Positions 15,967 to 24,596 of a DNA stretch of 34,205 nucleotides are shown here, one piece after another. Source of the stretch: Helicobacteraceae bacterium (GTDB lineage: Bacteria > Campylobacterota > Campylobacteria > Campylobacterales > SZUA-545); assembly GCA_031286325.1 (NCBI GenBank), contig JAITUT010000068.1, positions 1 through 34,205 on the forward strand. Reading direction: 5' to 3'. Every line of letters starts with the position of its first letter. Position 1 is the stretch's first letter. A program made the position numbers and the translations under genes. The notes beneath the pieces are model-generated. The model was not told the DNA's origin, made no database searches, and was given only the letters and a program-made list of their open reading frames with translations.

Positions 15967-16593
15967 TTATTTGGAATAAAGTTCGATAATCAGGCGCTCT
16001 TCAATCGGCACATTCAACTCTGCGCGATCTGGAACGCGGGTGAAAATCCCCTCCAATTTGTCCTTATCTACATCGACCCAAGTCGCGATCCCCGTTTGAT
16101 TCGTGAGCTCAATCGCGCGTTTGATCTGCGGGTTGGATTTCATCTTCTCTTTGATCGCGATCTTTTCGCCCGCTCTAATGAGCATAGACGGAATGTTCGC
16201 GCTCTTGCCGTTTACTAGAATGTGCCCGTGCGAGACGATCTGGCGCGCCAAGCGGCGAGTCGTGGCGAAACCCATTCTATAAACCACATTATCCAAGCGG
16301 CATTCGAGCAATTTCATAAAGTTTTCGCCCGTGTTGCCCGCGCGGCGGCTCGCCTCTTGATACGCTCTGGCGCACTGCTTTTCGCTGATACCGTACATAT
16401 AGCGCGCTTTTTGCTTTTCGCGCAACTGCAAGCCGTATTCGCTGATTTTGGTCTTGCGCTGACCGTGCTGACCGGGCGCGAAAGGACGTTTCTCGATCGC
16501 GCTCTTGCCCGCTAAACGGCGTTCGCCTTTTAAGTTAAGGCTTACGCCAAGCCGTCTTTCAATTTTTTCTACCGGACCTCTGTATCTAGCCAT
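15967..16593 (-). CDS. rpsD: Ribosomal protein uS4
   Basis: A 208-residue primary 16S rRNA-binding protein with the MARYRGP start, an S4 N-terminal domain and the S4 RNA-binding motif ([18 protein letters not shown]). In E. coli, uS4 is the repressor of this operon, which it controls by binding a leader pseudoknot; whether that holds here is unknown. It lies 21 bases before rpoA and 9 bases after rpsK. Confidence 0.97.
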   Translation of the reverse strand: MARYRGPVEKIERRLGVSLNLKGERRLAGKSAIEKRPFAPGQHGQRKTKISEYGLQLREKQKARYMYGISEKQCARAYQEASRRAGNTGENFMKLLECRLDNVVYRMGFATTRRLARQIVSHGHILVNGKSANIPSMLIRAGEKIAIKEKMKSNPQIKRAIELTNQTGIATWVDVDKDKLEGIFTRVPDRAELNVPIEERLIIELYSK

Positions 16594-16602
16594 TTTAGAA
16601 CC

Positions 16603-16992
16603 TTACACTCTTCTTCTTTTGGGAGGGCGGCAACCGTTGTGCGGCAGCGGCGTAACATCTTTTAAGCTCGTTACGCGAATCCCCTCGGCCGCGCCCACGC
16701 TTTTGATCGCTGTTTCGCGACCGCCGCCTGGACCTTGAACGCGCACGGAAACCTCTTTCACGCCAGCCTCTCTAGCTTTCGCCATCGCGGATTCAGCCGC
16801 TTGCTGCGCGGCGTAAGGCGTGGATTTTTTGCTGCCTTTGAAGCCCAAAGAGCCCGCGGTCGTCCAGCAAACTACATTGCCCATTTTGTCGGTAACGGTG
16901 ATCGTGGTGTTATTAAAGGTCGCGGCGATATGCACCACGCCTTTGCCTATTGTCTTTTTGATCTTTTTTCCGGTTCGTTTAGGCGCTGCCAT
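16603..16992 (-). CDS. rpsK: Ribosomal protein uS11
   Basis: A 129-residue small-subunit platform protein. [19 protein letters not shown] and the C-terminal [13 protein letters not shown]-like end (here [15 protein letters not shown]) identify it, and [11 protein letters not shown] is conserved. Its start overlaps the rpsM stop by one base. Confidence 0.97.
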   Translation of the reverse strand: MAAPKRTGKKIKKTIGKGVVHIAATFNNTTITVTDKMGNVVCWTTAGSLGFKGSKKSTPYAAQQAAESAMAKAREAGVKEVSVRVQGPGGGRETAIKSVGAAEGIRVTSLKDVTPLPHNGCRPPKRRRV

Positions 16993-17363
16993 TATGCCTC
17001 CTTAGGTTTGCTGCCGACTGTTTTGCGTTTGCCTTTGCGGGTGCGCGCGTTGGTCTTCGTGCGTTGCCCTCGCACCGGCAAACCTTTGCGGTGGCGGACG
17101 CCGCGAGTCGTTTTGATGTCGATGAGGTTTTTAATGTCCATCGCGATCTTTTTGCGCAGATCGCCCTCGATCGTGTGGTTGCGCAACTCTTTTGTCAAAA
17201 GCGCGACATCGTCTTCAGAGAGATCCGCCACGCGCTTGTCGGGGCTAATGCCCGTCGCTTTCAAAACTGCCAGCGAGGTCGTGTGACCCACGCCGTAAAT
17301 GTAGGTTAAACCAAACTCAATCCGCTTTTTCTTCGGAAGGTCTACGCCTGCTATACGAGCCAT
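16992..17363 (-). CDS. rpsM: Ribosomal protein uS13
   Basis: A 123-residue small-subunit head protein beginning [20 protein letters not shown] and containing [20 protein letters not shown], both diagnostic. Length is normal for the family. It overlaps rpsK and rpmJ by one base on each side, so this part of the operon is tightly packed. Confidence 0.97.
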   Translation of the reverse strand: MARIAGVDLPKKKRIEFGLTYIYGVGHTTSLAVLKATGISPDKRVADLSEDDVALLTKELRNHTIEGDLRKKIAMDIKNLIDIKTTRGVRHRKGLPVRGQRTKTNARTRKGKRKTVGSKPKEA

Positions 17364-17476
17364 TATCCCTGCCTTTGTTTATGTTTTGGATTTACGCAAA
17401 TTACGCGAACGACGCCTTTGCGTCGTATCACTTTGCATTTGTCGCACATCTTTTTGACGCTTGCCCTGACTTTCAC
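17363..17476 (-). CDS. rpmJ: Ribosomal protein bL36 (zinc-binding type), GTG start
   Basis: A 37-residue protein reading [17 protein letters not shown] and onward, with C11, C14, C27 and H32 as the zinc ligands of the C+ form of bL36. Translation starts at GTG (17474-17476), with AAAGGA (17482-17487) five bases upstream. The open frame extends further upstream, but that extension has no family match. In most relatives infA precedes rpmJ; here it does not, so bL36 appears to be the first gene of the operon. Confidence 0.95.
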   Translation of the reverse strand: MKVRASVKKMCDKCKVIRRKGVVRVICVNPKHKQRQG

Positions 17477-17805
17477 TTTTATCCTTTCTCGCGGAAACGA
17501 AGTTTCCGCTCGCCGACTTAGCGGACGGGTAAAGCCCGCCCTTGCGCCCAAAAGGCGATCGCCGTTTAGCCGCCGTGTTTCTTGCGGAAAATCCTCAATG
17601 CAATAATTCGCCGCCGCCGCGCGCGAAAAGAATGGGTTTTGCCGCGATCGTAACTATTTGTGTGGCTTTGGCTTAAAGCCGCTCCAAGCCGCGTGGAAAT
17701 AATTGTTGCGATTCGCGAACGCAACCAAACTAGGCGGTATCCTGATAAACAGGCGGGGTCGCGTAACCCGCATACGCCAAACTCAAATCTAACAAAAAGG
17801 CGGCG
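17477..17805 (-). promoter_or_regulatory. Long hairpin-rich leader of the alpha ribosomal operon
   Basis: About 330 bases with no gene separate the TATAAT box (17806-17811) from rpmJ. They contain several strong inverted repeats: GGCTTT/AAAGCC (17664-17669, 17675-17680), GTTGCG/CGCAAC (17705-17710, 17720-17725), GCGGG/CCCGC (17752-17756, 17767-17771), and GGAAAC/GTTTCC just before the ribosome site. A leader this long and structured suggests autoregulation by a ribosomal protein, as uS4 does in E. coli, but I see no clear uS4 pseudoknot. Confidence 0.45.
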
Positions 17806-17811
17806 ATTATA
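17806..17811 (-). promoter_or_regulatory. Probable -10 element of the alpha ribosomal operon
   Basis: Reading leftward, TATAAT is preceded by CTG. No consensus -35 is present. It is the only clear -10 in the 523-base gap between the ribosomal operon and the divergent SurA-like gene. The 17812-18000 side must hold the promoter of that gene, where I see only generic A+T-rich hexamers. Confidence 0.5.
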
Positions 17812-17999
17812 CAGAATTGAAGCTTAAATTATTAAAGAGCGCGGCTCTTAGCGACCTTCAGCTTCGCCGCGATCGCCCGTCTAAACAAACTATGATCGCG
17901 CCCCGCGATCGTACTAGCGCGATCTTTGGCGCGATAATTAGCGATATTACGGCGTATCAAAGACAACTCTCATTAAAATACTATTTTCAAAGGATTTGA

Positions 18000-18827
18000 A
18001 TGAGGTTTTTAGCGATATTTTTTGTGGGATCTGCGCTCCTGTTTGCCGAGACAATCAACGCTTTGGCGGCGATCGTAGAGGGCGAACCCATCACTTTGCT
18101 GGACATTTCAAAGGTTATGGCGGAGAAAAACGCGAGCCGCGGACAGGCTTTGGACTTTTTAATAGATGTGCGCCTAAGAGACGCGAAAGTTAAAGAGCTG
18201 GGCATTGACGCGGACGAGGGCGAAATCAATTCCAGAATCGCGCTCATCGCCAAACGCAACGATCTTGACGCGGCGTCTTTGCGCGATGTCTTAACAAGGC
18301 GCGGAGTGAATTGGACGAATTATTTGGAGCAAGTCAAGACCGCGATCATCAACGAAAAACTCTCAAACGCCATCGCCGCCCGCGCCGCGATCCCAATCAG
18401 CGAGGGCGAGATCGCCGCTTTTTATGATAGAAACAGCGCGAAATTCGCCGTGCCAAGCGAGATTGTCGTGATTCAATACGCCGCGAAAGACGAGCGAGCG
18501 CTCGCCGCCGCCCAGCAAAACCCGCTCGCGGTTGATCCCAATGTCGCGGCTACCACGCAGACGCTAAAAAGCGCGGAGCTTAACCCGCGTCTCCTCGCGC
18601 TTTTAATGAACACCGAGATCGGCGGATTTACGCCGATTTTTCCCGCCGCCGATAGGCTGGTTACGCTCCTCGTGCGCGAGAAAAACGGCGCCGAGACGCG
18701 CAAATTAGAAGACGTTAAGGGCTTGATCGCGGACGAACTCCGCGCGATCAACGAAGAGCGCGTGATCGCGGGCTATTTCGCGAAAGCAAGAAGCGCGGCG
18801 CGGATTGAAATAGTGCGCGAGGAGTAA
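18000..18827 (+). CDS. SurA/PpiC-like periplasmic chaperone
   Basis: A 275-residue protein with a signal peptide (about residues 1-24), then a SurA-type N-terminal helical domain in which INALAAIVEGEPITLLDI corresponds to the conserved strand, VNGxxIT-like. A C-terminal parvulin-like part from about 140 (GEIAAFYDRNSAKFAVPSEI) is short and lacks several parvulin residues, so isomerase activity is doubtful. Such proteins escort outer-membrane proteins across the periplasm. The gene ends in GAGGAG TAA, and that purine run is also the ribosome site of pheA, so the two are coupled. Confidence 0.8.
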   Translation: MRFLAIFFVGSALLFAETINALAAIVEGEPITLLDISKVMAEKNASRGQALDFLIDVRLRDAKVKELGIDADEGEINSRIALIAKRNDLDAASLRDVLTRRGVNWTNYLEQVKTAIINEKLSNAIAARAAIPISEGEIAAFYDRNSAKFAVPSEIVVIQYAAKDERALAAAQQNPLAVDPNVAATTQTLKSAELNPRLLALLMNTEIGGFTPIFPAADRLVTLLVREKNGAETRKLEDVKGLIADELRAINEERVIAGYFAKARSAARIEIVREE

Positions 18828-18830
18828 ATT

Positions 18831-19880
18831 TTGGCGTTGATAGAACTTCGCAAAAAAATTGACGCGATAGACGATCGCATTTTGGCGGCGTTAGAGGATC
18901 GGATGTCGCTCGTAAAAGAGATCGGCGCGATCAAGAAAAAGGACAGCGGCACGATCTACCGTCCCGCTCGCGAAAAAGAGATTTTGTCGCGTCTTGGCGC
19001 GCATAAAGGCTTGCTTGCGCGATCGGCGATTGAGGCGATATTTCGAGAAATTTTCGCCGCCTCGCGCCAGTTGGAGCAAGAGGAGCGCGTGGCGTTCTTG
19101 GGACCCGAAGGCAGTTTCAGCCACCAAGCCGCCGAGAGCCGCTTCGGGGCGACGAGCGAATATCTGCCGATGCAGACGATCGGCGCGGTTTTCAAAGCCG
19201 TTGAGTCGCGCCGCGCCAAATACGGCGTGGCGCCGATCAGCAATAATTTAAGCGGGCTTGTCGGCGATACGATCGACTGTCTTGAAAAGAGCGATCTCTT
19301 GATCGTGGGCGATATGGAACTTTCGATTCATCATTCGTTCGCCACGAAAGCCGAACATCTCGCGAAGATAAAGCGCGTCTATTCCAAAGATGTCGCGTTC
19401 GGGCAGTGCCGCGCGTTTTTTAGCGATCACAATTTGAGCGTAGAGATGATTCCCGTTGAGAGTACCGCTAAAGCCGCGCGCCTCGCGGCGGACGACGCCG
19501 AATCCGCCGCGATCTGCTCTGTGATCGCCGCGAAACTTAACGAATTGCCCGTGATGTTTGAGAACATTGAAGATTCGCACGATAACCGCACGCGCTTCGC
19601 GATCGTAAGCGATTTTCACAACTCGGCGAGCCGCCGCGATCTGACGACAATTTTGGCGCGCACGCCGCACAAGCCAGGCGCGTTATTCGCGCTTTTGAAA
19701 GAGTTTAATGACGCGCAGATAAACCTTACGATGATTGAGTCAATCCCAAGCCACATCAGCAAAAACCAAACGCTCTTTTTCATTGACTTTGAAGGGCACA
19801 GGGACGATCCTGCGATCAAAGCGATTTTGGACGGGCGCAAAAATGAGATTAAGTGGCTCGGAAGTTACGCTAGAAATTAA
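18831..19880 (+). CDS. pheA: Bifunctional chorismate mutase/prephenate dehydratase
   Basis: Converts chorismate to phenylpyruvate for phenylalanine synthesis. The 349-residue protein has an AroQ chorismate mutase (1-85, with IELRKKIDAIDDRIL), a prephenate dehydratase (86-265) beginning FLGPEGSFSHQAA and with the essential Thr-Arg-Phe at 254-256, and an ACT domain (about 270-345). Two regulatory or active-site motifs deviate: PIEN reads PISN (135-138), and the phenylalanine-binding ESRP reads ESIP (303-306). TTG start at 18831, with GAGGAG at 18819-18824. Confidence 0.93.
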   Translation: MALIELRKKIDAIDDRILAALEDRMSLVKEIGAIKKKDSGTIYRPAREKEILSRLGAHKGLLARSAIEAIFREIFAASRQLEQEERVAFLGPEGSFSHQAAESRFGATSEYLPMQTIGAVFKAVESRRAKYGVAPISNNLSGLVGDTIDCLEKSDLLIVGDMELSIHHSFATKAEHLAKIKRVYSKDVAFGQCRAFFSDHNLSVEMIPVESTAKAARLAADDAESAAICSVIAAKLNELPVMFENIEDSHDNRTRFAIVSDFHNSASRRDLTTILARTPHKPGALFALLKEFNDAQINLTMIESIPSHISKNQTLFFIDFEGHRDDPAIKAILDGRKNEIKWLGSYARN

Positions 19881-20055
19881 CGCGCTTTTTTTGCGCCGCG
19901 CTTTTGCCGTTTGTTTTCGCCTCGCGCGCCGCAAAACCGCCCGAATAGTCTACGAAAACTCCGCCGAAAACGGCTCGCTTTTTTGCGCGAACGGCGCGGG
20001 TAAAACGCGCAAAATCGCCGAAATTAAGAGGCGAGATTGATAGAGGAAAGGGGGA

Positions 20056-20083
20056 GTATGGGTTGGAGTAATTCAGCCCATAC
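20056..20083 (-). terminator. Possible terminator between pheA and the convergent DUF262 gene
   Basis: GTATGGG (20056-20062) pairs with CCCATAC (20077-20083) around a 14-base loop, followed on the + strand by ATTTT. It sits 20 bases beyond the stop of the minus-strand DUF262 gene and could end either transcript. The loop is long, so confidence is modest. The rest of 19881-20103 is a native G+C-rich sequence with a small GCCG/CGGC hairpin. Confidence 0.4.
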
Positions 20084-20103
20084 ATTTTACAAATAGAATA
20101 ATG

Positions 20104-22212
20104 TCAAGAAATTTCTATTGAAAATTTATCCGCACAATTAAATATTTCCAATAGTCGTTTAGCGTATATACGTGCGCTGATATTGCTAAGATTACTTTCG
20201 CAATAATAATCGCTATCGTTTATTCGTAAAGGTTTAAGCAAGTGGTTAGGATTCATTGAAATTATAGGGTCTTTTTGTGGGTAATTTTTTCTGCTTGTGG
20301 CTTTATGAATAAGATTATTTGCAACCGTACTTTTGAATAGTTGAGCGTCGCGTTTTAATAAATCAAAACAGACAATAGACAGTAAATCTTTCCAACGGCG
20401 ACAAGCGATGGGGTTAACATAATCGTCAATTATTACGTTTACAGGAACAGAGCCATTCATAAGCGAAGCAATATCTGATAATTGATAGATTCCAGGCGTA
20501 TAATCATCGGCGTTATTTTTTGTTCGGAAAGGACGCTTTCTTTCTAAAGGGCTTGTTATAGCGCTAATTGCTCTATCTGCCATAATATTACTTCTTTTAA
20601 TTATACTCTCTTTTGTCCAATGAGTATATTCATCTGCTATTTTGGAAGTAACAATGAATTGAACATCTTTCAAACACTCTAATTTATCGCCCCAAGGTTT
20701 ATTTGACATCGCGGAATTGTAACTTTTGGAAACTAATGTCAGATTGCCAATACAATTTATATACTCGCTATAAATTCTCTCTGCCTCTGCTTCTCCTCTT
20801 AAATTAGATTTCCACCAATCAGTCAATGTTTGCGGCATTAAATGTTCTACAGTAACTTCACTTATATCAACAGGTATATTTCTTGTTTCGTTTTCTTCAA
20901 TTTTTAGCAACAACACTTTTGCATAAGATGGATTCACATTTGATATTAAATGTTTTTTGAATTCTTCATCGTCTGGGAATCTCCCCGCCAATGTTGGGCT
21001 ATTTGAAAGCTCATAATAAATATCATCTCTTGTGAAATTTATGCTTTCATCTACAAGCTTTTCTAATATTTCTTGTAGAAACGAACGAAGAGCGCCGCCC
21101 CCGCCGGATGGTGTTACTATACGGTATCGCAACAAATAATCTGTAAGTAAAATAAATATTTTTCTTAATTCTTCTTTTTGATTTTCATACATACTGGCTA
21201 GCAAATACAAATACAAAGGATAACAATCGTCAGTCTTTAAAATGTTCAACATTTTAATAGAGCGATTGATATTTTTATCCGGACAAGCTTCGACTCTAAT
21301 CCAAGTATAAAATTTTGAATATTTATACATTTCATCTAACACCCGTTCGTTTTTTGCGCGAGTCTCATTGTAAAAATATTCTTTAAATAAACTATATATT
21401 TGCCTCTCTGGAACATCATTGAATGTTTTCATAATAATAAAGTCGCGAGCGAAGCGAGAAATATGTTCCCCCTGCAATGTGTTTTCTATTTTTATCCAAT
21501 ACTTATCATAAAGTTTGATTTGTTCGCTCGCGGAATGGACAAGCAATAGTAAATTTCTTATCAAATCAGCAGGAGTCAATGGTTTTCCCGTCGAATTTAT
21601 TTTTTCAAATACTTTCTGCACAGTTTCAAGCTTGTCGGAGGCGCCTAGATTTATACCTTGGAGAAGATTTACTTCAACCACTTCTAAGTTTTGAATGGCT
21701 TCATAAATTTGAATCGGCTCAAACTCTTTCTCCTTAATCATTTTTTTGAAAAGATTGTAGTTTTTGATTACATTGTTGCTTGAATCGTCCGGTATTTTGT
21801 TGTCAATTATTGAGGTAAAGCTGTTAGAATCATACTTTGTTTGTTTCAGGCGAATTCTGTAAATATCTTCATCAGAATCGTTTAGTAAATAACGTCTGTT
21901 TATGTTGTCTTTTTTAGCAGAATCGTTTATTAAATCCCGTATAGCGCAGAGCAGTATCAAGACAGTTGTCACGCGTTGTTGACCGTCTACAAGCACAATT
22001 TCGGTATGTGAAGCACCATTATTATCACCCTCATAGTAGGTGATATTACCAAGATAATGCGTTTTTCCAGTTCTGCAAGATTCTACAATGTCATCAAACA
22101 ATTCTATACATTCTTTTTCGCCCCAAGCATAGTTCCTCTGGAACGGCGGAACAATAAACGATTTATCTAAACCGCCAATAAATCTCAAAACAGTAGTATC
22201 CATTGCTTTCAT
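20104..22212 (-). CDS. DUF262/DUF1524 (GmrSD-like) probable restriction nuclease
   Basis: A 702-residue protein. The N-terminal DUF262 domain (ParB/sulfiredoxin-like) has IVPPFQRNYAWGEKE and DGQQR (76-80), the putative NTP-binding motif. A DUF1524 His-Me-finger/HNH-like nuclease domain has EHLMPQ (H457) and IGNLTLVSKSYN. A further C-terminal domain (about 560-702) has no family that I can name. The combination matches GmrSD-type type IV restriction enzymes and other phage-defence proteins that cut modified DNA. The gene is A+T-rich, contains no GCGATCGC and is preceded by GGAGGAG. Its target is unknown. Confidence 0.9.
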   Translation of the reverse strand: MKAMDTTVLRFIGGLDKSFIVPPFQRNYAWGEKECIELFDDIVESCRTGKTHYLGNITYYEGDNNGASHTEIVLVDGQQRVTTVLILLCAIRDLINDSAKKDNINRRYLLNDSDEDIYRIRLKQTKYDSNSFTSIIDNKIPDDSSNNVIKNYNLFKKMIKEKEFEPIQIYEAIQNLEVVEVNLLQGINLGASDKLETVQKVFEKINSTGKPLTPADLIRNLLLLVHSASEQIKLYDKYWIKIENTLQGEHISRFARDFIIMKTFNDVPERQIYSLFKEYFYNETRAKNERVLDEMYKYSKFYTWIRVEACPDKNINRSIKMLNILKTDDCYPLYLYLLASMYENQKEELRKIFILLTDYLLRYRIVTPSGGGGALRSFLQEILEKLVDESINFTRDDIYYELSNSPTLAGRFPDDEEFKKHLISNVNPSYAKVLLLKIEENETRNIPVDISEVTVEHLMPQTLTDWWKSNLRGEAEAERIYSEYINCIGNLTLVSKSYNSAMSNKPWGDKLECLKDVQFIVTSKIADEYTHWTKESIIKRSNIMADRAISAITSPLERKRPFRTKNNADDYTPGIYQLSDIASLMNGSVPVNVIIDDYVNPIACRRWKDLLSIVCFDLLKRDAQLFKSTVANNLIHKATSRKNYPQKDPIISMNPNHLLKPLRINDSDYYCESNLSNISARIYAKRLLEIFNCADKFSIEIS

Positions 22213-22681
22213 AATCTCACTCCTCCGATTATTTTGTGAACACGATTAGAAAATCGTCCAAACAATATCTTAATTATACAGATTTCTGGCACTCAACCAC
22301 CATTCAACACAAATCTTGTATTCACTCACCCAACTCGTTCTTGTCCGTCTTTGTTTTCCCTTGCTTTATCGCAGAATCCAAGAAGATTCCAAAATCATTT
22401 GGATATTGTATCATACACGACCTGTTGAGCTTTTCCGTATCAGATGAGATGTGTATGGGCGGCAAAGCCCATATTATCCTAATGCAGGGCGATCCCGTCT
22501 CTTTGCGACGCGGCGGCGAAAGAGCTTCACACGATCGGCGTTTTATGCGATCGGCAAGATCGTTAGGGTTGTTGGGTTCGCGCCCAAAAATTTCGCCCTA
22601 ATTTCAGACCCCATTTATGAAGCAAGAGAAACAATATAATTTTTTCGGCTAAATAGGGAAAGCAAATTTTGGAAAATTAAA
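22213..22681. other. Gene-free stretch with a composition break and a possible gene remnant
   Basis: Bases 22213 to about 22440 share the A+T-rich composition of the DUF262 gene. From about 22450 native-type sequence with CGATCG-like words resumes. On the + strand 22451-22639 is open, and its last 33 codons (AFYAIGKIVRVVGFAPKNF and onward, ending at TAA 22637-22639) look protein-like, perhaps the 3' end of a gene destroyed by the insertion. I could not identify it. Confidence 0.4.
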
Positions 22682-23824
22682 TCAACTCGTTTTTGGGGTA
22701 AATTTTCTAAAACGATCGGGAAGCAATGAGTTTTCCAACGACTTTTGAGAAAATATGCAGCGTCCGTCGCACACGAAACCTAATTCAAACCAGCGAACAT
22801 CATTTAACATATCGCAAAGTTCGGAAATATCAGCTTCTTCATCGTGCGGAAATATCGCGAGAATAGAGCCGTCGTAATTTACGCAAGCGTGCGTAAAAAA
22901 CGGCTTTTTATTGCGCGTTTTGGCATTGACATATATTCTCTTGCGATCGGATATATAATGGTTGCGTCCCCATTGCCACCAATTTGTTTCGTCAAAACTT
23001 TTGATTTGGCGATTGATTAAACAATCTTTATATTGTTCCAAAAATTGAGATTTTGAATTAAAGATCATTTTGCGCGTTTCGCCTGTTTTGTATGTGCTGG
23101 AACAGACAAATTCCATATTGCCGTAAGTTTCGTTTGTGAATATTTTATCCGCGCCGCTTACCGCGCCGACTTTCACAAAAAATATATCTTTAAAATGTAA
23201 CGGATAATGAGAGTCTGTAAATAATAATTGCCCATTGCAGAAAACAAACTCTTTTGTTATATTTGTTTTGCGCGAAAAGTTGTCTTTTTCAAAGCGCCAT
23301 ATAGCGCAGTTCGGCGAAAAACCGTTAAATATTTTTTTGTCGCCCAAATCTATAATATCCGTGATCGTTCCGTTTTCATAGATAAAGTTGTTTAATTTTA
23401 TCGCGGAAGTCGCTTTGAGAAAATCGCGCGGCGTAATAAAAATAAGTTCGCCGCGATCATTTAGATGTTTTATACACTTTTCTATAAAAAAGAGATATAG
23501 GTTGGTTCTGGCGTCAAAGAGACGGCTTTTGAGTTTGCCGCGCGTAGATGGTAAAATATCTTGATAGCGCACGTAAGGGGGGTTGCTGATAATAGTATCA
23601 AATTTATTTGTCGTGGGATAATCAAAAAAATCCATATTTAACGTATTTTCTCCAATATGTTTTTGATCTATTTCGATACTCGCGCAGTTTTGTATATTTT
23701 TTGAAAACGCGCCGTTACCTGCGGAAGGCTCTAAAACGTTTCCGAAATTTTTACGCAAAGACAGCATCTCCGCTACTATAAATTGCGGCGTAAAAACCTG
23801 CCCTAAATTTATTATGTCATACAT
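22682..23824 (-). CDS. N6-adenine DNA methyltransferase (gamma/TaqI-like order)
   Basis: A 380-residue SAM-dependent methyltransferase. Motif X (GQVFTPQFIVAEM) leads directly to motif I, EPSAGNGAF (32-40), the SAM-binding loop, then the catalytic motif IV NPPY (81-84), followed by a C-terminal target-recognition part. This order is typical of M.TaqI/Eco57I-type enzymes. No endonuclease gene adjoins it, so it is an orphan unless it works with the DUF262 protein 470 bases away on the same strand. Composition is lower in G+C than the neighbours. The recognition sequence cannot be read from the protein. Confidence 0.9.
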   Translation of the reverse strand: MYDIINLGQVFTPQFIVAEMLSLRKNFGNVLEPSAGNGAFSKNIQNCASIEIDQKHIGENTLNMDFFDYPTTNKFDTIISNPPYVRYQDILPSTRGKLKSRLFDARTNLYLFFIEKCIKHLNDRGELIFITPRDFLKATSAIKLNNFIYENGTITDIIDLGDKKIFNGFSPNCAIWRFEKDNFSRKTNITKEFVFCNGQLLFTDSHYPLHFKDIFFVKVGAVSGADKIFTNETYGNMEFVCSSTYKTGETRKMIFNSKSQFLEQYKDCLINRQIKSFDETNWWQWGRNHYISDRKRIYVNAKTRNKKPFFTHACVNYDGSILAIFPHDEEADISELCDMLNDVRWFELGFVCDGRCIFSQKSLENSLLPDRFRKFTPKTS

Positions 23825-23880
23825 ATTTCGTAAAACGCCTTTTGAAGTTAAAATATATTTAAGATCGCAACTTCAAACAC

Positions 23881-24585
23881 TTAATCCTGCAAAAACTTTT
23901 CGTTTGTCATAAGCGTAAGAGCTTTACAGTCGCCCAGATCGCAGGCTTTTTTCGCGTCTTTCGTGGCGCTTTTAAGATCGCCCGATTCCAAATAAACCGC
24001 TACGCGATTGGCATAAGCCGCCGCGTAAGAGGGGTTGATTTTGATCGCCTGCGCGTAGTCGGCGAGAGCTTTTTTGAGATCGCCTAACTGATGACGCGAG
24101 TACCCGCGATTGACGTAAGCCGCCGCGTAAGAAGGGTCGGCGCGGATCGCGTGGGTCAAGTCTGTGATCGCCGTTTCGTGATCGTTCAAATTCGCGTACG
24201 CGACTCCGCGATTGTTGTATGCGGCCGCGAATTTCGGGTCAATTTGTAACGCCTGCGTGTAGTCGGCGATCGCTTTCTTAAAGTCGCCCGCGTTTTTGTA
24301 AATCACACCGCGATCGTTGTAGGCTTGCGCGTGGTTTGGGTTGATTCTGATCGCTTGGGCGTAATCCCTGAGCGCCTTTTGCGGTTCGCCTAAACTTTCG
24401 TATGCGTCGCCGCGCCGATAATAGGCGTCCGCGTAGCTCGGCTGGGCTTTGATCGCCTCGGTAAATTCTTTCACCGCCTCTGCGGACGCGCCGGCTTTTA
24501 GAGCCGCGATCCCGCGATCGTAAGACGGATTTTCCGCCGCGAAACTCGCCGCGATCGTTAAAAATAACGCAACTAAAAAACGCAT
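23881..24585 (-). CDS. Periplasmic TPR-repeat protein
   Basis: A 234-residue protein with a signal peptide (1-17, ending SFAAE) and about six consecutive 34-residue tetratricopeptide repeats of the type AYNNRGVAYANLNDHETAI. A short C-terminal segment resembles a Sel1-like end (CDLGDCKAL). The start is ATG 24583-24585, preceded by AGGAGG at normal spacing; an upstream in-frame start at 24675 would lie inside the exporter gene. Being 11 bases downstream of that gene's stop, it is cotranscribed with it. TPR proteins usually scaffold other proteins, so it may serve the exporter. Confidence 0.88.
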   Translation of the reverse strand: MRFLVALFLTIAASFAAENPSYDRGIAALKAGASAEAVKEFTEAIKAQPSYADAYYRRGDAYESLGEPQKALRDYAQAIRINPNHAQAYNDRGVIYKNAGDFKKAIADYTQALQIDPKFAAAYNNRGVAYANLNDHETAITDLTHAIRADPSYAAAYVNRGYSRHQLGDLKKALADYAQAIKINPSYAAAYANRVAVYLESGDLKSATKDAKKACDLGDCKALTLMTNEKFLQD

Positions 24586-24596
24586 TCGTAAGCCTC

